32,195 nt of DNA. Source: M55B112 sp040880545. GTDB taxonomy: Bacteria; Bacteroidota; Bacteroidia; Bacteroidales; GCA-2748055. Location of the stretch: assembly GCA_040880545.1 (NCBI GenBank), contig JBBDIE010000072.1:1-32195 (forward strand). The letters run 5' to 3'. Shown one piece after another: positions 26,510-32,195 of the stretch; the first letter of the stretch is position 1; the number at the start of each line of letters is the position of its first letter. Position numbers and translations under genes: made by a program. The notes under the pieces are model-generated. The model searched no databases, was not told the DNA's origin, and saw only the letters and a list, made by a program, of their open reading frames with translations.

Positions 26510-26632
26510 CTAATTCTCACCCTGGTGTGCTGTGTCATTACAAAGTACAAAAGGAGTGTGGCGATCGAAATAATCCTTTCGCAGCTTCTTTTCTTCCTGT
26601 GAAATATCAACCTGATTAAATATTCCTGGCAT
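26510..26632 (-). pseudogene. Possible 40-residue ORF or gene remnant
   Basis: Between the NTF2-like and sulfatase genes, the minus strand reads MPGIFNQVDISQEEKKLRKDY and on to TAG at 26512-26510, 40 residues in all. The composition is protein-like, with a charged helix and then DRHTPFVLCNDTAHQ, yet it is short and I recognise no family. It may be the surviving start of a deleted gene or chance. The remaining gap (26633-26753) shows no clear promoter for the sulfatase. Confidence 0.22.
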
Positions 26633-26753
26633 CGATTATTATTTATACAGTTCAAAATAGCAGATGTTAAAGATAACGGCTTTTTGCCTGGTAGTGTGCA
26701 ATATTTGTTATATTAGAGGCACTTTACTAATTAGAAATTTAATCTGAACAATC

Positions 26754-28361
26754 GTGAAGAAAATCAACAATCTACTATTAGTCGGAGCAAGTATTCTTAC
26801 ATTAACAGGTTGTAATGGTGATGATGCCAAGGGCCCCCCCAATATTCTTTTCATCATGTCTGATGATCATGCATACCAGGCCATTAGTGCCTACAGCAAC
26901 CATTTGATCGAGACCCCGAATATTGACAGGATTGCCAATGAGGGCATTTTATTCACCAATGCGTGTGTTACAAATTCCATTTGTGCCCCCTCCAGGGCAG
27001 TGATTCTTACCGGCAAGCACAGCCACCTGAACGGGAAGATTGATAACCGGTTCCCGTTCGACACGACAAATATCACTTTTCCCCAGATACTTCAGGATAA
27101 TGGTTACCAGACTGCCATGTTCGGGAAACTTCATTTCGGGAATAATCCAAAAGGTTTTGACCAGTTTAAAATCCTTCCCGGTCAGGGAAATTATTACAAT
27201 CCCGATTTTATTACCAGGGATGAGGGGAACGTGAAAGTTGAAGGATATACGACAGACATTATCACGGACATGACACTGGACTGGCTGAAGAATGAGCGGG
27301 AGGAGGGCAAACCCTTCCTGCTGATGTATCTGCACAAGGCACCACACAGGGAGTGGCTCCCGGCAGAGCGTCATTTCAGGGAGTTTACAACGAGAACGTT
27401 CACAGAACCCGCTACCTTATTTGACGATTATGAGGGCAGGGGAGCCGCAGCCAGGGAGGCAGAGATGAACCTCCTGGAGCATATGAACTGGGCAGGTGAT
27501 TCCAAAATAAAGCCTGAGGTATTGGAATACCTGGGTATTGAACAGACCGCTGATTGGGATTGGCGGGCTTATAAAAATAACCTGGGCAGGCTTGACGAGG
27601 AACAGCGGGCAGCCTGGGATGAAATTTATGACCCGATCAATGAGCATCTCAGAGAAAATTACGCAAATATGTCGGAAGAGGATCTGATGAGATGGCGTTA
27701 CCAGCGGTACATGCAGGATTACCTGGGCTGTATTGCTGCTGTGGATGAGGGCGTTGGCAGGGTACTTAATTATCTTGAAGAGACGGGGCTGGACGAAAAT
27801 ACGGTGGTGGTTTATACGTCCGACCAGGGATTCTATCTTGGGGAACACGGTTGGTTCGACAAGCGATTCATTTACGACGAATCATTCAAAACCCCGTTAA
27901 TGATTAAGTGGCCCAATGTTATATTACCAGGATCCATGAGTAATGAGATGGTTCAGAACCTTGATTTTGCACAAACATTTCTTGAAATTGCCGGTATCGA
28001 GTCGCCGGAAGATATGCAGGGAGAAAGTCTGATGCCGCTCCTGACCGGCGATATACAAGCGTGGGACCGGGATGCTGTGTATTACCATTACTACGAGTAT
28101 CCTTCCATTCACATGGTTAAACGTCATTATGGAATAGTCACCACCGATTATAAACTGGTCCATTTTTATTTTGATGTGGATGAATGGGAACTTTATGACA
28201 GGAATATTGATCCCCTGGAGATGAAAAATATTTATGATGATCCGGAATACAAGGAGGTTCGTGAAGAACTGCATCAAAAACTGGAAGAGCTGCGTGTGAA
28301 GTACAAAGATTCCCGGGATCTGGATCAAAAGTACATAGATATGTATAACCTGGATAATTAG
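26754..28361 (+). CDS. Lipoprotein S1-family sulfatase
   Basis: A 535-residue arylsulfatase-type enzyme that would remove sulfate esters, most likely from a carbohydrate. It starts at GTG (26754) and has a textbook lipobox (LTGC, Cys20). The mature protein opens with PNILFIMSDDHAYQAISAY, whose D37 and D38 bind calcium. The formylglycine signature is CAPSR (C77-R81), so maturation by a formylglycine-generating enzyme or anSME is required; neither is encoded here. VYTSDQGFYLGEHGWFDKR holds the other conserved metal and substrate residues (D, Q and the H of GEHGW). The C-terminal domain ends in the usual helix. The residues after the lipid Cys (NGDD) resemble Bacteroidota lipoprotein export signals, so it may face outwards. 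It ends just before a strong bidirectional terminator shared with the ROK kinase gene. Confidence 0.95.
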   Translation: MKKINNLLLVGASILTLTGCNGDDAKGPPNILFIMSDDHAYQAISAYSNHLIETPNIDRIANEGILFTNACVTNSICAPSRAVILTGKHSHLNGKIDNRFPFDTTNITFPQILQDNGYQTAMFGKLHFGNNPKGFDQFKILPGQGNYYNPDFITRDEGNVKVEGYTTDIITDMTLDWLKNEREEGKPFLLMYLHKAPHREWLPAERHFREFTTRTFTEPATLFDDYEGRGAAAREAEMNLLEHMNWAGDSKIKPEVLEYLGIEQTADWDWRAYKNNLGRLDEEQRAAWDEIYDPINEHLRENYANMSEEDLMRWRYQRYMQDYLGCIAAVDEGVGRVLNYLEETGLDENTVVVYTSDQGFYLGEHGWFDKRFIYDESFKTPLMIKWPNVILPGSMSNEMVQNLDFAQTFLEIAGIESPEDMQGESLMPLLTGDIQAWDRDAVYYHYYEYPSIHMVKRHYGIVTTDYKLVHFYFDVDEWELYDRNIDPLEMKNIYDDPEYKEVREELHQKLEELRVKYKDSRDLDQKYIDMYNLDN

Positions 28362-28402
28362 ATTTAGAAAGAAAACGTCATTAACTGACTTATATAAAAC
28401 TA

Positions 28403-28443
28403 AAAAACCGGATTCCGGACCCATTGTCCGGAATCCGGTTTTT
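28403..28443. terminator. Strong bidirectional intrinsic terminator
   Basis: A perfect 18-bp inverted repeat: AAAAACCGGATTCCGGAC (28403-28420) pairs with its complement at 28426-28443 around a CCATT loop. The core is 13 bp and GC-rich, with A and T runs on either side, so it can act on both strands. It lies between the convergent sulfatase and ROK kinase genes, 42 bp after the sulfatase stop. Confidence 0.95.
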
Positions 28444-28504
28444 AAGTTTTTGCCTGTTTTGCGCTTAATACATGCATATCAAGCACGACAATATAGCAGG
28501 AGAT

Positions 28505-28518
28505 TTCGTTCAGACACT
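28505..28518 (-). repeat. AGTGTCTG motif, copy 3 (inverted)
   Basis: On the minus strand it reads AGTGTCTGAACGAA, 13 of 14 identical to copy 1 and in opposite orientation. Copies 1 and 3 thus form an inverted pair enclosing the NTF2-like and sulfatase genes (about 2.9 kb). Confidence 0.5.
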
Positions 28519-28575
28519 ACACGGGGGTTTGAACGCTTAGGTATTACTTCGGGGCTCCGGAATCCCGGCACATTT

Positions 28576-29676
28576 CTATTTTAGCTGGTTAAGTGCAAAT
28601 GCGCAGGCTCCCAGTGAAATGGCCCGGGTTGCGCCAATACGACTGGTGGCTATTGCCAGCCTGGGGATCGGATCGTATGAGATCTTCTTATCTGAACCGG
28701 GAACCTGGATCTCTTTTGAATAATCCTTGTAAAACGCTTTGCTTTCTGAAGGATCATCCAGGTTAAATATCCGTTGAACTAACCGGGGCAGGTCACTTGA
28801 GTCTGCCGGGTGAAATGAGGCTCCGAGTTCTTCCATTACCGAAGGCATATAGAGGTCTTTGGCACCAGTGATCCCCCCTCCGATAACGATGATCCCGTCT
28901 GTAAAGGTAAATAGATTTGCCACCACATCACCCAGGGCCCGTCCTGTTTCCCGGTAAGCTTCCATAGCAGCTTCCTTATTGCCATTCCTGTTCCCCGTGG
29001 CAATGTCATAGATATCTCTTGGCATCAAATCAGTGGGATATCCGATCCCCGCTTTTTCTGTATATACACGAACCACAGACCGTGTGCTCACTACCTCTTC
29101 GGCATTTACATCAGGACTGTACCTGTTGCTGAATAACCAAACTTCAGCGGCCGTGGAATTATCGCCGATGAATAACTGTCCGTTTCGGACAAGTCCGCCA
29201 CCAAAACCGGTACCAAGGGTGAGTCCCACAAGGTTATAATATCGTTTCATGCTTCCTGAGGTTTCCAGCTTGCCGTTTATTTCAGGCAGGATCCCGGCCA
29301 ATGCTTCACCATAGGCAAACAGGTCACCGTCGTTGTTGATAAACACAGGCAGATCAAAGGCATCTTCCAGGATCGTCTTCAATGGTATGCCACCTCTGAA
29401 TGAAGGCAGGTTATTAAGGTCACCGATTATTCCATTGGGATAATCGGCCGGGCCCGGAAAGGCAAAGCTGATGGCTGCCGGCTTTTCTGAAACCTGTTCC
29501 ATTACTTCCCTGAACCCCGAAATGATCGTTGAAATACAGAGGTCAAGATCATGGGCATTGGCATCTTTTCTTACATCTTCAGTGATTGCTTCCCCTTCCC
29601 TGATCGCAGAAAACACAAAGTTGGTGCCTCCTGCATCAAGGGTCAGAATCACCCTTTTGTCTCTGTAAATGTCCAT
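28576..29676 (-). CDS. ROK-family sugar kinase lacking the zinc motif
   Basis: A 366-residue ASKHA-fold protein of the ROK family (glucokinase and related hexose or N-acetylhexosamine kinases). The phosphate-1 loop is LTLDAGGTNF (12-20). The catalytic Asp is probably D116 in INNDGDLFAYGEAL. GLTLGTGFGGG (151-161) and IVIGGGITGA (263-272) are the phosphate-2 and adenosine loops. The usual ExGH and CxCGxxGCxE zinc-binding segment is absent: the expected place reads AAEVWLFSNRYSP, and no Cys cluster follows. An extra C-terminal segment (about 300-335, FNLDDPSESKAFYKDY) is unusual. No DNA-binding domain is present, so it is a kinase rather than a repressor. It starts 3 bp after the MFS transporter stop and is clearly cotranscribed with it, suggesting phosphorylation of the imported sugar. 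Confidence 0.88.
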   Translation of the reverse strand: MDIYRDKRVILTLDAGGTNFVFSAIREGEAITEDVRKDANAHDLDLCISTIISGFREVMEQVSEKPAAISFAFPGPADYPNGIIGDLNNLPSFRGGIPLKTILEDAFDLPVFINNDGDLFAYGEALAGILPEINGKLETSGSMKRYYNLVGLTLGTGFGGGLVRNGQLFIGDNSTAAEVWLFSNRYSPDVNAEEVVSTRSVVRVYTEKAGIGYPTDLMPRDIYDIATGNRNGNKEAAMEAYRETGRALGDVVANLFTFTDGIIVIGGGITGAKDLYMPSVMEELGASFHPADSSDLPRLVQRIFNLDDPSESKAFYKDYSKEIQVPGSDKKISYDPIPRLAIATSRIGATRAISLGACAFALNQLK

Positions 29677-29679
29677 GAA

Positions 29680-30837
29680 TTAAGCTTTAGCAGGTTTGAA
29701 TGCAACGAGGAAAATATAGATCATACAAGCTGCAGGCACCAGAAATCCGGCCATCAGACCGAACAGGTCAGCCACTCCGCCAAACAAAATGGGAACAATG
29801 GCACCACCGATTATAGCTGTAACCATTAACCCGGAAATTTCATTGCTTCTTTCAGGCATTGCATCCACCGTAATTGAAAATACTAACGGGAAAACATTGG
29901 CAAATCCCAGTCCGATAACAAAAATGAGTACAATGGCAACCCCCTCGTTTGGAGCAAGGAAAAGACCCGCGATGCCCAGTATGGAAATAACAGCCGAGAT
30001 GATCAGGAACAACCTGGGTTTTATCCAGTTCAGGATAACGCCGCCGAGAAATCTGCCGGACATGAGCGAAATAAAGAAAAACAGGGTGCCAATGAGCCCC
30101 TTCTCCTTGATGTCAAAACCAAATTTGTTCTGCAGATAGTTAGGTAATTTGGCACTCATACTCACTTCGGATCCCACATACAGGAAAATTCCGATTACCA
30201 TGAGCAATACAAAGGGATTCTTCAGTAATTTAAAGCAGGAGGCAAAAGATGCAGGCACCTCCTTACTTGCAGCCTTCTCTTCAATTTTGGTCGCCAGCAG
30301 GTAGATTATTACCAGGATGATAACGACACCATATATGGGGAAAAGTAATTTCCAGTCCATGCCCCAGTATTTAGCTGCAATAATGGGAACAAGGGATCCT
30401 GAAAGTGACCCTATGGCCTTCACAAACTGACCAAAGGAGAGGTTCCTGGAGTACTTTCCCTCAGGGGATACATCTCTCATAATAGGATTACCAGCCACCT
30501 GGAGCATGGTTGCTCCAGTACCCAAAAACAGCAGTCCGCCCAAAATCATCAGGAAGGAGCTGTAATTACTTAAAATTGGAAGGAGCATACCTATCAGAGC
30601 GGCGATCAGCCCCAGGGTAAGAACATGTTTCCGTCCCTTTCGATCCTGGTACAAACCCACGGGCAACGACAACAGGCCAAACATAATGAAGCCCATAAAT
30701 GTAACGAGTCCGGCCTGGAAATTACTCAAACTGAAGTCGTTTTGAAGTTGACTGGTTAACGGGCCGGAGACATCCCCGAATCCCATGATCAGGAAAGCCA
30801 GGAAAATAGGTGTAGATCTCAGAAAATTACTTTTCAT
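29680..30837 (-). CDS. MFS sugar permease (FHS/fucose-permease-like)
   Basis: An inner-membrane 12-helix transporter of 385 residues. The open frame runs up to 30909, but ATG at 30837 (MKSNFLRSTPIFLAFLIMGF) is chosen. A good promoter at 30861-30892 lies inside the upstream extension, and the extension is not MFS-like. Features of the fucose:H+ symporter branch include GFGDVSGPL in helix 1, YQDRKGRKH in the helix 2-3 loop and MLQVAGNPIMRDV in the GNP region. Substrate cannot be fixed; monosaccharides such as glucose, galactose, fucose or N-acetylglucosamine are typical. It leads the permease-ROK kinase operon, convergent with the sulfatase, so these genes together could desulfate, import and phosphorylate one sugar. 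Confidence 0.9.
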   Translation of the reverse strand: MKSNFLRSTPIFLAFLIMGFGDVSGPLTSQLQNDFSLSNFQAGLVTFMGFIMFGLLSLPVGLYQDRKGRKHVLTLGLIAALIGMLLPILSNYSSFLMILGGLLFLGTGATMLQVAGNPIMRDVSPEGKYSRNLSFGQFVKAIGSLSGSLVPIIAAKYWGMDWKLLFPIYGVVIILVIIYLLATKIEEKAASKEVPASFASCFKLLKNPFVLLMVIGIFLYVGSEVSMSAKLPNYLQNKFGFDIKEKGLIGTLFFFISLMSGRFLGGVILNWIKPRLFLIISAVISILGIAGLFLAPNEGVAIVLIFVIGLGFANVFPLVFSITVDAMPERSNEISGLMVTAIIGGAIVPILFGGVADLFGLMAGFLVPAACMIYIFLVAFKPAKA

Positions 30838-30860
30838 TGTTACAGGTTTTAATGAATAGG

Positions 30861-30892
30861 CAAAAATAGCAGAATAACTTAAAAATATGCAA
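30861..30892 (-). promoter_or_regulatory. Bacteroidota-type promoter of the permease-ROK operon
   Basis: On the minus strand TTG (30892-30890), 21 bp, then TATTTTTG (30868-30861), an exact TAnnTTTG match. The start near 30855 leaves an 18-nt leader before ATG 30837 and excludes the longer open frame. Confidence 0.65.
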
Positions 30893-30975
30893 GGCATGAA
30901 ATAAATCATACAATATGTTGTTTCGATTCATGGGAAAGAAATGATCGATAATCGGAGGGTTTAATGAAAATTAAG

Positions 30976-31002
30976 TAGCGTCTGTCAATTAAGTAGAGTG
31001 GC
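30976..31002 (+). repeat. 27-bp direct repeat, right copy
   Basis: Second copy of the repeat at 22230-22256, same orientation, 26 of 27 identical. It lies 139 bp upstream of the permease ATG, outside its promoter, and about 70 bp before the cold-shock -7 element. The 488-bp gap 30838-31325 otherwise contains the two promoters and the cold-shock leader. Confidence 0.75.
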
Positions 31003-31071
31003 AGAACTTGATGGAACGATTAAAAAAGTCATTAAAAAACAAATAGATGCGTAAATGCATGTAAAAACAAT

Positions 31072-31079
31072 TAACTTTG
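31072..31079 (+). promoter_or_regulatory. -7 element of the cold-shock operon
   Basis: TAACTTTG is an exact TAnnTTTG match, though no TTG lies at the usual distance upstream. A start near 31086 would give a leader of about 240 nt before the first cold-shock gene. Confidence 0.5.
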
Positions 31080-31085
31080 CAGCAG

Positions 31086-31325
31086 TTATTTGAATTAAGA
31101 ATTTGCGCAAGAGCAAACTAGTTTCCTTATAAGACATTAGTTCCACACTGCACTCTTTTTTAAATCCAATAAAACGTAAGAGCCCTGGAGCGGAATTACT
31201 TGCCATTTGTTAATGGGAAAGAAACCTGCTACAGGCAAATTCAGGACTGCATGTTGTGATCACAACAAAATGGTCACGGAGATGTTACCTGAATAAGAAT
31301 TATTAAACAATAAACAGTATTTAAA
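31086..31325 (+). promoter_or_regulatory. Long untranslated leader of the cold-shock operon
   Basis: About 240 nt without a convincing ORF separate the -7 element from the cold-shock ATG at 31326. It contains a perfect 16-bp palindrome, TGTTGTGATCACAACA (31252-31267), which can fold as a 6-bp stem with a GATC loop or serve as an operator. Long leaders that refold with temperature are known for E. coli cspA; a similar role here is inference. Confidence 0.45.
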
Positions 31326-31526
31326 ATGGAAAATGGAAAATTAAAATGGTATGATGATGTAAAAGGATTTGGCTTCATCGAAACTGAGAATGGAAAAGAT
31401 ATTTTCGTTCACAGAACAGGATTAGCTGATTCACATTCAGACCTTCAACCGGACCAGGCAGTAGAATTTGAAGTAAAAGAGGGTGAAAAAGGACTCTTTG
31501 CTGTCAATGTCAGGGCAATTGACTGA
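31326..31526 (+). CDS. CspA-family cold-shock protein
   Basis: A single cold-shock domain of 66 residues, the canonical size. It is a five-strand OB fold that binds single-stranded RNA or DNA and melts secondary structure. RNP1 is KGFGFIE (residues 13-19) and RNP2 is DIFVHR (25-30); the start GKLKWYDDVKGFGF and the end GLFAVNVRAID fit the family, although the N terminus reads KLKWYDD rather than the more common KVKWFN. It is preceded by the long leader described separately. A second cold-shock-domain gene follows 59 bp downstream on the same strand, so the two form a likely operon. No Shine-Dalgarno is visible. Confidence 0.95.
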   Translation: MENGKLKWYDDVKGFGFIETENGKDIFVHRTGLADSHSDLQPDQAVEFEVKEGEKGLFAVNVRAID

Positions 31527-31543
31527 TCGGCGGTTTCGATCAG
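31523..31543 (+). promoter_or_regulatory. Hairpin overlapping the first cold-shock stop codon
   Basis: CTGATCG (31523-31529) and CGATCAG (31537-31543) form a perfect 7-bp stem with a GCGGTTT loop. The TGA stop (31524-31526) is inside the stem. There is no U-run, so this is more likely an mRNA-stability or translational-coupling element than a terminator. Confidence 0.4.
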
Positions 31544-31585
31544 ACAAATAGATTAGAACACAGCGTAGTAACTAAAAAATAATTA

Positions 31586-32032
31586 ATGGGTAGATCACGG
31601 GAATCATTTAATAAAAAAGACGTAAGAAAGAAGAAGGAGAAAAAGCGAAAGGACAAAATGGCCAGGAAACTGGCACGCAAGGATACTGACACCAAGAGCG
31701 GAGATGATATGATAGCCTATGTTGATGAATATGGGAACATTACATCCACACCGCAGGATCCATCTGAAAAGGAGGAGACCAATCTGGAAGATATAGAAGT
31801 CAGCATCCCGAAGAGTGACGGCGTTGCCCGGGACAAAACAAGAACCGGGATTATTACGAATTTTTACGATTCAAAGGGTTTCGGATTTATCAGAGACACA
31901 GAGACCAAAGAGAGCATATTTGTTCATGTGAACAATGCGCACGAGGACCTTGCTGAGGGAAACAAAGTAAGTTTTGAAACAGAAAAGGGACAAAAAGGTC
32001 TCACTGCTGTCAATGTTAAAGTGATCAGGTAA
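31586..32032 (+). CDS. Cold-shock-domain protein with basic N-terminal extension
   Basis: 148 residues. The first 33 (GRSRESFNKKDVRKKKEKKR and on) are strongly basic and probably disordered, suited to RNA or ribosome contact. An acidic linker follows (about 40-83, containing IAYVDEYGNITSTP). The C-terminal cold-shock domain starts near residue 84 with TGIITNFYDSKGFGFIRD (RNP1 KGFGFIR) and SIFVHVNNA (RNP2), and ends GLTAVNVKVIR. Extended cold-shock proteins of this layout are widespread in Bacteroidota. It is the second gene of the cold-shock pair and is followed by a terminator at 32060-32100. Confidence 0.93.
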   Translation: MGRSRESFNKKDVRKKKEKKRKDKMARKLARKDTDTKSGDDMIAYVDEYGNITSTPQDPSEKEETNLEDIEVSIPKSDGVARDKTRTGIITNFYDSKGFGFIRDTETKESIFVHVNNAHEDLAEGNKVSFETEKGQKGLTAVNVKVIR

Positions 32033-32059
32033 TCTATTGATTAAAATGAACTATACTCA

Positions 32060-32100
32060 AAAATTGGCCCTCCTTTAAAATAAAGGAGTGGCACAATTTT
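32060..32100 (+). terminator. Intrinsic terminator after the cold-shock genes
   Basis: An inner stem CTCCTTTA/TAAAGGAG (32070-32077 with 32081-32088, AAA loop) lies inside an outer stem AAAATTG/CAATTTT (32060-32066 with 32094-32100), separated by a small internal loop. The 3' arm ends in TTTT. It begins 28 bp after the stop codon. Confidence 0.7.
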
Positions 32101-32128
32101 GAGAATCTCAAAACATCTGTTATATTTG
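32099..32128 (+). promoter_or_regulatory. Bacteroidota-type promoter of the tRNA gene
   Basis: TTG (32099-32101), 19 bp, TATATTTG (32121-32128), an exact consensus match. It lies 17 bp before the tRNA and its TTG overlaps the end of the preceding terminator. Confidence 0.75.
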
Positions 32129-32145
32129 CATCCGCAAAAAGATAT

Positions 32146-32195
<50 letters not shown>

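Noticed and set aside
30838..30909. Longer start for the MFS permease (24 extra residues from 30909)
   Set aside because: The extension overlaps a consensus promoter at 30861-30892 and is not part of the conserved MFS N terminus, whereas ATG 30837 is followed by a normal first helix.
22230..31002. Integrative element with attL/attR at the 27-bp repeats
   Set aside because: No integrase, transposase, conjugation gene or tRNA is next to either copy, so a defined integrative element cannot be claimed; only the repeat pair is reported.
30985..31206. 73-residue minus-strand ORF in the cold-shock leader
   Set aside because: It runs antisense over the right 27-bp repeat, the -7 element and the leader, has no promoter or recognised domain, and is probably chance.
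31252..31267. TGTTGTGATCACAACA as a CRP or FNR box
   Set aside because: The half-sites abut with no spacer, unlike TGTGA-N6-TCACA, so standard CRP/FNR binding is unlikely; it is kept only as an unexplained palindrome.

Overview
The window is chromosomal DNA of a Bacteroidota bacterium, probably from the Bacteroidales/Marinilabiliales side of the phylum. The evidence is a full-length SprA (outer-membrane translocon of the type IX secretion system), a Bacteroidota-type LpxC start, a SusC/BtuB-like TonB-dependent receptor, tandem cold-shock proteins, and several promoters with the phylum's TTG...TAnnTTTG architecture. No rRNA, CRISPR array, transposase or integrase gene was found.

Region 1 (1-3233, minus strand) is an envelope cluster read as HD-domain phosphohydrolase, lpxD, lpxC. 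The lpxC gene runs off the left edge. Region 2 (3253-8146) begins with back-to-back promoters. The plus-strand one drives rimP-nusA-infB through a leader with a terminator-like hairpin. Region 3 (8296-16851, plus strand) is ruvA, a 2475-residue sprA and gcvH. Region 4 (16864-21415, minus strand) is a tight operon of leucyl aminopeptidase, pdxA and a TonB-dependent receptor. Upstream of it is a Crp/Fnr regulator (21511-22197) that keeps the four cysteines of an FNR-type iron-sulphur sensor.

Region 5 (about 22230-31002) looks accessory. It holds a small cysteine-containing membrane protein behind a CRP/FNR-like palindrome, an orphan 7TMR-DISM histidine kinase, a secreted ThuA-like protein, an NTF2-like lipoprotein, a lipoprotein sulfatase, and a divergent MFS sugar transporter plus ROK kinase operon. 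The region is bracketed by two 27-bp direct repeats (26/27 identical). Three short AGTGTCTG-type motifs are also scattered inside it, so it may have been assembled or rearranged by mobile DNA. The gene content suggests sensing, desulfation, uptake and phosphorylation of a sugar, but the substrate cannot be read from sequence.

Region 6 (31003-32195, plus strand) has a roughly 240-nt untranslated leader, two cold-shock-domain genes, a terminator, and the first two thirds of an initiator tRNA-Met with its own promoter.

No single gene here is clearly a new system. The best leads are the FNR-like regulator with its neighbouring small membrane protein and operator, the repeat-bracketed sugar island, and the structured leaders of the nusA operon and the cold-shock operon.
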